From: Lachnospiraceae bacterium UBA4711
GTDB lineage: Bacteria > Bacillota > Clostridia > Lachnospirales > Lachnospiraceae
Assembly: GCA_002404515.1 (NCBI GenBank)
Contig: DHJV01000093.1
Coordinates: forward strand, 1-26,006
DNA length: 26,006 nt
Direction: 5' to 3'
Shown here: positions 23,947 to 26,006 of the stretch, piece after piece
How the letters are laid out: each line of letters begins with the position of its first letter
How positions within the stretch are numbered: the first letter of the stretch is position 1
Translations under genes and position numbers: made by a program
The notes under the pieces: model-generated
Seen by the model: only the letters and a program-made list of their open reading frames with translations
What the model was told of the DNA's origin: nothing
Databases searched by the model: none

Positions 23947-24503
23947 ACATGTTCCTCCAATCTTCCATAATTTTTTCGCACTTTCTTCTTTGCTCTGGAA
24001 ACCTTGCTGTAAATCGTAGAACTGGATACGCCATATTCTTTCGCCAATACATCCACCTCATCCTCTTCTGCATAATAGCGAAGCAATATCTGACGTTCTT
24101 CTTCCTTCAGTCCTTCCAGAAGTTTTTCTGTCTCCAAAGATATTTCCTGTTCCAATGTATCAATCCGATCGTTTCTCGCCAGCTCACTCTCATAATTGGA
24201 TACATCCTCTTCCATACATGTCCGGCTGTATCTACGTAGATAGTCAATCGAACGGAATCGCGCAATCGAAATGATCCAGTTCCGGAAGTTTCCTTTCGCC
24301 GTATCAAACCGATCAATATGCTCCCATACATCCAGAAATACGTCATCCATGCACTCTTCCATTTCCTCCGGAAGTCCTGCAAGGTTATGGTTCACTGCAC
24401 GGTTGAGCAGCACGGGATGCTCGCGGATGACATATTCCAGAGCCTTTTCGTTGCGTCTTTTTAATTTCTCTACAAAATTCTTTTGCGTAATAATTTGTTT
24501 CAC
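23943..24503 (-). CDS. ECF-type RNA polymerase sigma factor
   Basis: 186 residues. Sigma region 2 spans about 20-95 (DDVFLDVWEHIDRFDTAKG, NFRNWIISIARFRSIDYLRR) and region 4 about 130-180 (LKEEERQILLRYYAEEDEVD, then YGVSSSTIYSKVSRAKKKVR, a helix-turn-helix for the -35). There is no region 1.1 or 3, as in ECF sigmas. The start is uncertain: the GTG at 24503 is preceded directly by GGGG, leaving no normal Shine-Dalgarno spacing, and the next in-frame ATG is far inside region 2. The gene overlaps the DUF4179 gene by 4 bp, typical of a sigma/anti-sigma pair. It is divergent from the XRE gene across a 201-bp gap. Confidence 0.93.
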   Translation of the reverse strand: MKQIITQKNFVEKLKRRNEKALEYVIREHPVLLNRAVNHNLAGLPEEMEECMDDVFLDVWEHIDRFDTAKGNFRNWIISIARFRSIDYLRRYSRTCMEEDVSNYESELARNDRIDTLEQEISLETEKLLEGLKEEERQILLRYYAEEDEVDVLAKEYGVSSSTIYSKVSRAKKKVRKNYGRLEEHV

Positions 24504-24630
24504 CCCCGTATCAGTCTAAAGATATCTTCACTTTATTATCCGATCGTTTCTCCTGTATTCTTGCATAAATATATTGTTTTGTTTCTTTCGTAATTATGTT
24601 TGCATTTTGTAAACTTTTTTGATTTTACAA

Positions 24631-24659
24631 TTATCGTTTGTACGCATTATGTGTATAAT
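24631..24659 (+). promoter_or_regulatory. Promoter of the XRE regulator gene
   Basis: A perfect TATAAT at 24654-24659 lies 45 bp upstream of the ATG. A weak -35 (TTATCG) sits 17 nt before it. The rest of 24504-24704 is AT-rich and should also hold the divergent sigma-factor promoter, which I could not place firmly. Confidence 0.5.
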
Positions 24660-24704
24660 GGTTGTATTATAATTTTTATCAAACCATAACAAGGAGATCA
24701 CCAC

Positions 24705-25073
24705 ATGGGACAAAATCAATTTGCTCATTTATTAAAATATTATCTACGTTTCAATGAAATGTCGCAAGCAGATCTGGTGAATGCGCTTGGATATGATAAA
24801 TCTACAGTATCCGGCTGGTGTTCTGGAACCCGTGTTCCAAAACTAGACACAATCATAGACATCGCAAACTATTTGCATGTTGATCCCGGAAATTTGATTA
24901 TTGAAACGAGAGAGGCTCAACCTTGTCCAAGTAAAAAAGTTATTCAAATTGCCGAGCAAATCACAAATAGCAAAGACCTTTCCCTCCTTTTTGACGCCGC
25001 ATGCGATGCTTCATCTGAAGATATCCAAACCGCACTTACTATACTGCAAGCATTAAAGAAAAAAGAAAAATGA
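24705..25073 (+). CDS. XRE-family helix-turn-helix transcriptional regulator
   Basis: 122 residues. A Cro/C1-type helix-turn-helix covers about residues 7-65 (EMSQADLVNALGYDKSTVSG, then WCSGTRVPKLDTIIDIANYL). The C-terminal 55 residues are helical and may mediate dimerisation (AACDASSEDIQTALTILQAL); the very end is lysine-rich. AAGGAG lies 8 nt before the ATG. It resembles small phage-type or housekeeping XRE repressors. It is the only conventional plus-strand gene and sits directly upstream of the toxin-like locus, whose candidate promoter overlaps its last codons. A role in controlling that locus is possible but not shown. Confidence 0.9.
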   Translation: MGQNQFAHLLKYYLRFNEMSQADLVNALGYDKSTVSGWCSGTRVPKLDTIIDIANYLHVDPGNLIIETREAQPCPSKKVIQIAEQITNSKDLSLLFDAACDASSEDIQTALTILQALKKKEK

Positions 25074-25082
25074 ATATATAAT
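25053..25082 (+). promoter_or_regulatory. Candidate promoter of the toxin-like mRNA
   Basis: TATAAT at 25077-25082 is followed by AATACACTTAAC, nearly the same sequence as follows the convergent promoter's -10 (TATAATACACTTAAC). The -35 is weak (TTAAAG, 18 nt). The region overlaps the end of the XRE gene. Confidence 0.45.
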
Positions 25083-25152
25083 AATACACTTAACCGGGTA
25101 GCCGGGGGACGTGCTCTTATCTGATCCGAGCCTTACGGAAAGGATGATTATT

Positions 25153-25242
25153 ATGGTTACATGGAATGACCTCATAGACATAGCCACTTTAATTGTGGCT
25201 ATACTGACATACATAGACCAGCATGGAAAACATAAGAAATAG
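25153..25242 (+). CDS. Holin-like small membrane toxin (type I toxin candidate)
   Basis: 29 codons, ATG to TAG. The peptide has a short polar start (MVTWNDL), one hydrophobic segment (IDIATLIVAILTYI) and a basic tail (HGKHKK). This layout closely resembles the putative holin-like toxins (Hol_Tox) and TxpA/BsrG-type type I toxins of Firmicutes, which insert into the membrane. AAAGGA provides a ribosome binding site about 9 nt before the ATG. Another in-frame ATG at 25144 abuts AAAGG and is less likely. The Shine-Dalgarno bases lie in a small hairpin, CCTT (25131-25134) with AAGG (25140-25143), which would limit translation. The 5' leader (25090-25104) is complementary to 25325-25339 near the 3' end of the locus. 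An antisense promoter faces it. Toxicity is inferred from the architecture, not shown. Confidence 0.75.
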   Translation: MVTWNDLIDIATLIVAILTYIDQHGKHKK

Positions 25243-25340
25243 CCGTCCTGACACCTGCAAAGTTTAGGAACGGCTACTCTCGTAGTTTGATTATATTCGC
25301 CGGTTCGGGTGACGTGCACTCACCTTCCGACTACCTTGTT
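25235..25340 (-). ncRNA. Candidate antisense RNA antitoxin
   Basis: The promoter at 25347-25375 would start a minus-strand RNA near 25340. The hairpin at 25240-25276 followed by ATTTCTTATGTTTT could end it, giving roughly 105 nt. It would be fully complementary to the 3' untranslated region and the last bases of the toxin gene. A stretch with GAGTGCACGTCACCC also partly matches the complement of the toxin 5' leader (GGGGGACGTGCTC). This is the usual arrangement of type I antitoxin RNAs such as RatA. Ends are estimates. Confidence 0.6.
25240..25276. terminator. Hairpin at the end of the toxin gene, possibly bidirectional
   Basis: TAGCCGT / ACGGCTA (7 bp, extended inward by CCT / AGG past a bulged A) begins at the toxin stop codon. 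On the minus strand it is followed by a moderately T-rich tract. On the plus strand no T-run follows, so it may stabilise rather than end the toxin mRNA. Confidence 0.5.
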
Positions 25341-25346
25341 AAGTGT

Positions 25347-25375
25347 ATTATATGCTAGTTGGTTATTTTTTTCAA
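25347..25375 (-). promoter_or_regulatory. Strong promoter for the antisense RNA
   Basis: TTGAAA, exactly 17 nt, then a perfect TATAAT on the minus strand. No minus-strand gene lies between it and the sigma-factor operon 850 bp away, so it most likely drives a non-coding RNA opposite the toxin-like gene. Confidence 0.75.
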
Positions 25376-25403
25376 CCCCAAATCCGATTATATACTCTAT
25401 TAT

Positions 25404-25434
25404 AAAAAATGGTGGAAGATACTCTTCCACCATT
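25404..25434 (-). terminator. Intrinsic terminator of the tRNA cluster
   Basis: A perfect 12-bp stem AATGGTGGAAGA / TCTTCCACCATT with a 3-nt loop, ending in a T-run on the minus strand, lies 9 bp beyond the tRNA-Leu gene. Confidence 0.93.
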
Positions 25435-25443
25435 CTCACTTTA

Positions 25444-25529
25444 TGCCGGCAACCGGAATCGAACCGGTACGGGAGATTAGTCCCGCAGGATTTTAAGTCC
25501 TGTGCGTCTGCCAGTTCCGCCATGCCGGC
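25444..25529 (-). tRNA. tRNA-Leu (anticodon TAA)
   Basis: 86 nt with the long variable arm typical of leucine tRNAs. The acceptor stem is GCCGGCA / TGCCGGC with discriminator A, and the anticodon stem-loop is CAGGA-CTTAAAA-TCCTG. CCA is not encoded. It reads UUA codons. Confidence 0.95.
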
Positions 25530-25559
25530 AAATTTGAACAACGCTTATGCAGTTGTAAG

Positions 25560-25633
25560 CGACCCGGATGGGGTTCGAACCCACGACCTCCGCCGTGACA
25601 GGGCGGCGCTCTAACCAGCTGAGCCACCAGGCC
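25560..25633 (-). tRNA. tRNA-Asp (anticodon GTC)
   Basis: 74 nt. The anticodon stem-loop is CCGCC-CTGTCAC-GGCGG and the T arm contains GTTCGAACC. The acceptor stem GGCCTGG / CCGGGTC includes two G-T pairs. The discriminator is G, as expected for Asp. CCA is not encoded. Confidence 0.95.
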
Positions 25634-25643
25634 AAATATTTGA

Positions 25644-25684
25644 GCAGTTGCATGTAAATGCAAACTCCGTTTGCAGGCAACTGC
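25644..25684. repeat. Nested hairpin in the tRNA-Asp upstream spacer
   Basis: GCAGTTGC (25644-25651) pairs with GCAACTGC (25677-25684), and inside it TGCAAA (25659-25664) pairs with TTTGCA (25670-25675). It lies in the unusually long spacer (25634-25735) between tRNA-Asp and the CAT-anticodon tRNA. Confidence 0.6.
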
Positions 25685-25688
25685 GTGC

Positions 25689-25729
25689 ATCATGAGGGCT
25701 CCTCCCGCTTGCAGCGGGATCCTCATGAT
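25689..25729. repeat. Strong palindrome in the tRNA spacer
   Basis: ATCATGAGG pairs with CCTCATGAT (9 bp), and inside it CCCGC with GCGGG (5 bp, 5-nt loop). There is no T-run on the minus strand, so it is not a standard terminator. It may be an RNA-processing site or an extragenic palindromic element. Confidence 0.65.
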
Positions 25730-25735
25730 ATGTAA

Positions 25736-25809
25736 TGGACGTTCAGGGACTCGAACCCGGGACCGATCGGTTATGAGCCGATTGCTCTAACCAGCTGAGC
25801 TAAACGTCC
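25736..25809 (-). tRNA. tRNA with CAT anticodon (Met elongator or Ile2)
   Basis: 74 nt. The acceptor stem is GGACGTT / AACGTCC with discriminator A. The anticodon loop is CTCATAA, which occurs in both elongator Met and lysidine-modified Ile2 tRNAs. The GGAC acceptor start resembles Bacillus-type Ile2, but identity cannot be settled by eye. It is not an initiator tRNA, since the acceptor's first pair is a normal G-C. CCA is not encoded. Confidence 0.88.
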
Positions 25810-25882
25810 GTATTGTCGATATACCTGTATACCCACAACATACATCAATATGAAACTTTGTCGCTTCGTATCTAATGTACAA

Positions 25883-25955
25883 AGCCGATGATCGGACTCG
25901 AACCGATAACCTGCTGATTACAAATCAGCTGCTCTGCCAATTGAGCCACATCGGC
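25883..25955 (-). tRNA. tRNA-Thr (anticodon TGT)
   Basis: 73 nt. The acceptor stem is GCCGATG / CATCGGC with discriminator T. The anticodon stem-loop is CTGAT-TTGTAAT-ATCAG and the T arm contains GGTTCGAGTCC. CCA is not encoded. Confidence 0.94.
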
Positions 25956-25968
25956 ATATTTAATTAAA

Positions 25969-26006
25969 TGACCCCAACGAGATTCGAACTCGTGTTACCG
26001 CCGTGA
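25969..26006 (-). tRNA. tRNA-Glu, 3' part only (cut by the window edge)
   Basis: The visible part runs from the 3' side of the anticodon loop (TCAC-GGCGG) through the T arm (GAGTTCGAATCTC) to the acceptor TGGGGTC and discriminator A. The anticodon itself is cut off. The GGCGGTAACA string after the loop is the classic tRNA-Glu sequence, so Glu (TTC) is favoured over Asp. Confidence 0.75.

Noticed and set aside
1..26006. CRISPR array, rRNA gene or complete insertion sequence
   Set aside because: No regularly spaced identical repeats, rRNA signatures, transposase or terminal inverted repeats with flanking duplication were seen. The repeats at 14.4-14.8 kb do not have CRISPR spacing.

Overview
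The window reads as a chromosomal segment of a low-to-moderate-GC Gram-positive anaerobe, most likely a Lachnospiraceae-type Clostridia. The basis is strong AGGAG-type ribosome binding sites, several GTG/TTG starts, lipoboxes, a clostridial-type glutamate dehydrogenase, a zinc-ribbon Ser/Thr kinase and a MMPL transporter paired with a Leu-Gly heptad-repeat protein. Genus and species cannot be decided from this sequence alone. Every protein gene up to about 24.5 kb is on the minus strand, so gene order in transcription runs right to left. Only an XRE-type regulator and a tiny toxin-like gene are on the plus strand.

Layout, left to right. (a) 77-5108: a MMPL exporter followed by a heptad-repeat surface protein, with a TetR regulator upstream and a 27-bp palindrome between regulator and exporter. 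(b) 5131-7727: cardiolipin synthase and an rRNA-methyltransferase-like enzyme. (c) 7900-11686: a transmembrane Ser/Thr kinase directly followed by citrate synthase. (d) 11778-14359: a cytoplasmic protein joining a ParB-like domain to a BMP/PnrA-type ligand-binding domain, followed 5 bp later by a metallophosphoesterase. (e) 14360-14805: a non-coding stretch with a roughly 200-bp imperfect palindrome and a 63-bp-period direct repeat. (f) 14806-16196: two lipoproteins, one interrupted by a single-base frameshift. (g) 16441-18480: gdhA and an Lrp/AsnC regulator that share a promoter-proximal 10-bp motif. (h) 18613-19434: an endolysin-like amidase without a signal peptide. (i) 19579-22745: a methyl-accepting chemotaxis protein followed by a GH1 (phospho-)beta-glucosidase. 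(j) 22900-24503: an ECF-type sigma factor overlapping a DUF4179-type membrane protein, probably its regulator. (k) 24705-25375: an XRE regulator and a small locus with the architecture of a type I toxin-antitoxin system. (l) 25404-26006: a minus-strand tRNA cluster (Leu, Asp, a CAT-anticodon tRNA, Thr, partial Glu) with its terminator.

The most notable item is the 25.05-25.38 kb locus. It has a 29-codon membrane peptide, a Shine-Dalgarno site inside a hairpin, a transcript whose 5' and 3' ends are complementary, and a strong convergent promoter that would make an antisense RNA over the 3' end. The ParB-BMP fusion with its phosphoesterase partner, the kinase/citrate synthase pair and the structured non-coding region at 14.4-14.8 kb are the other places where function is not explained by standard annotation.
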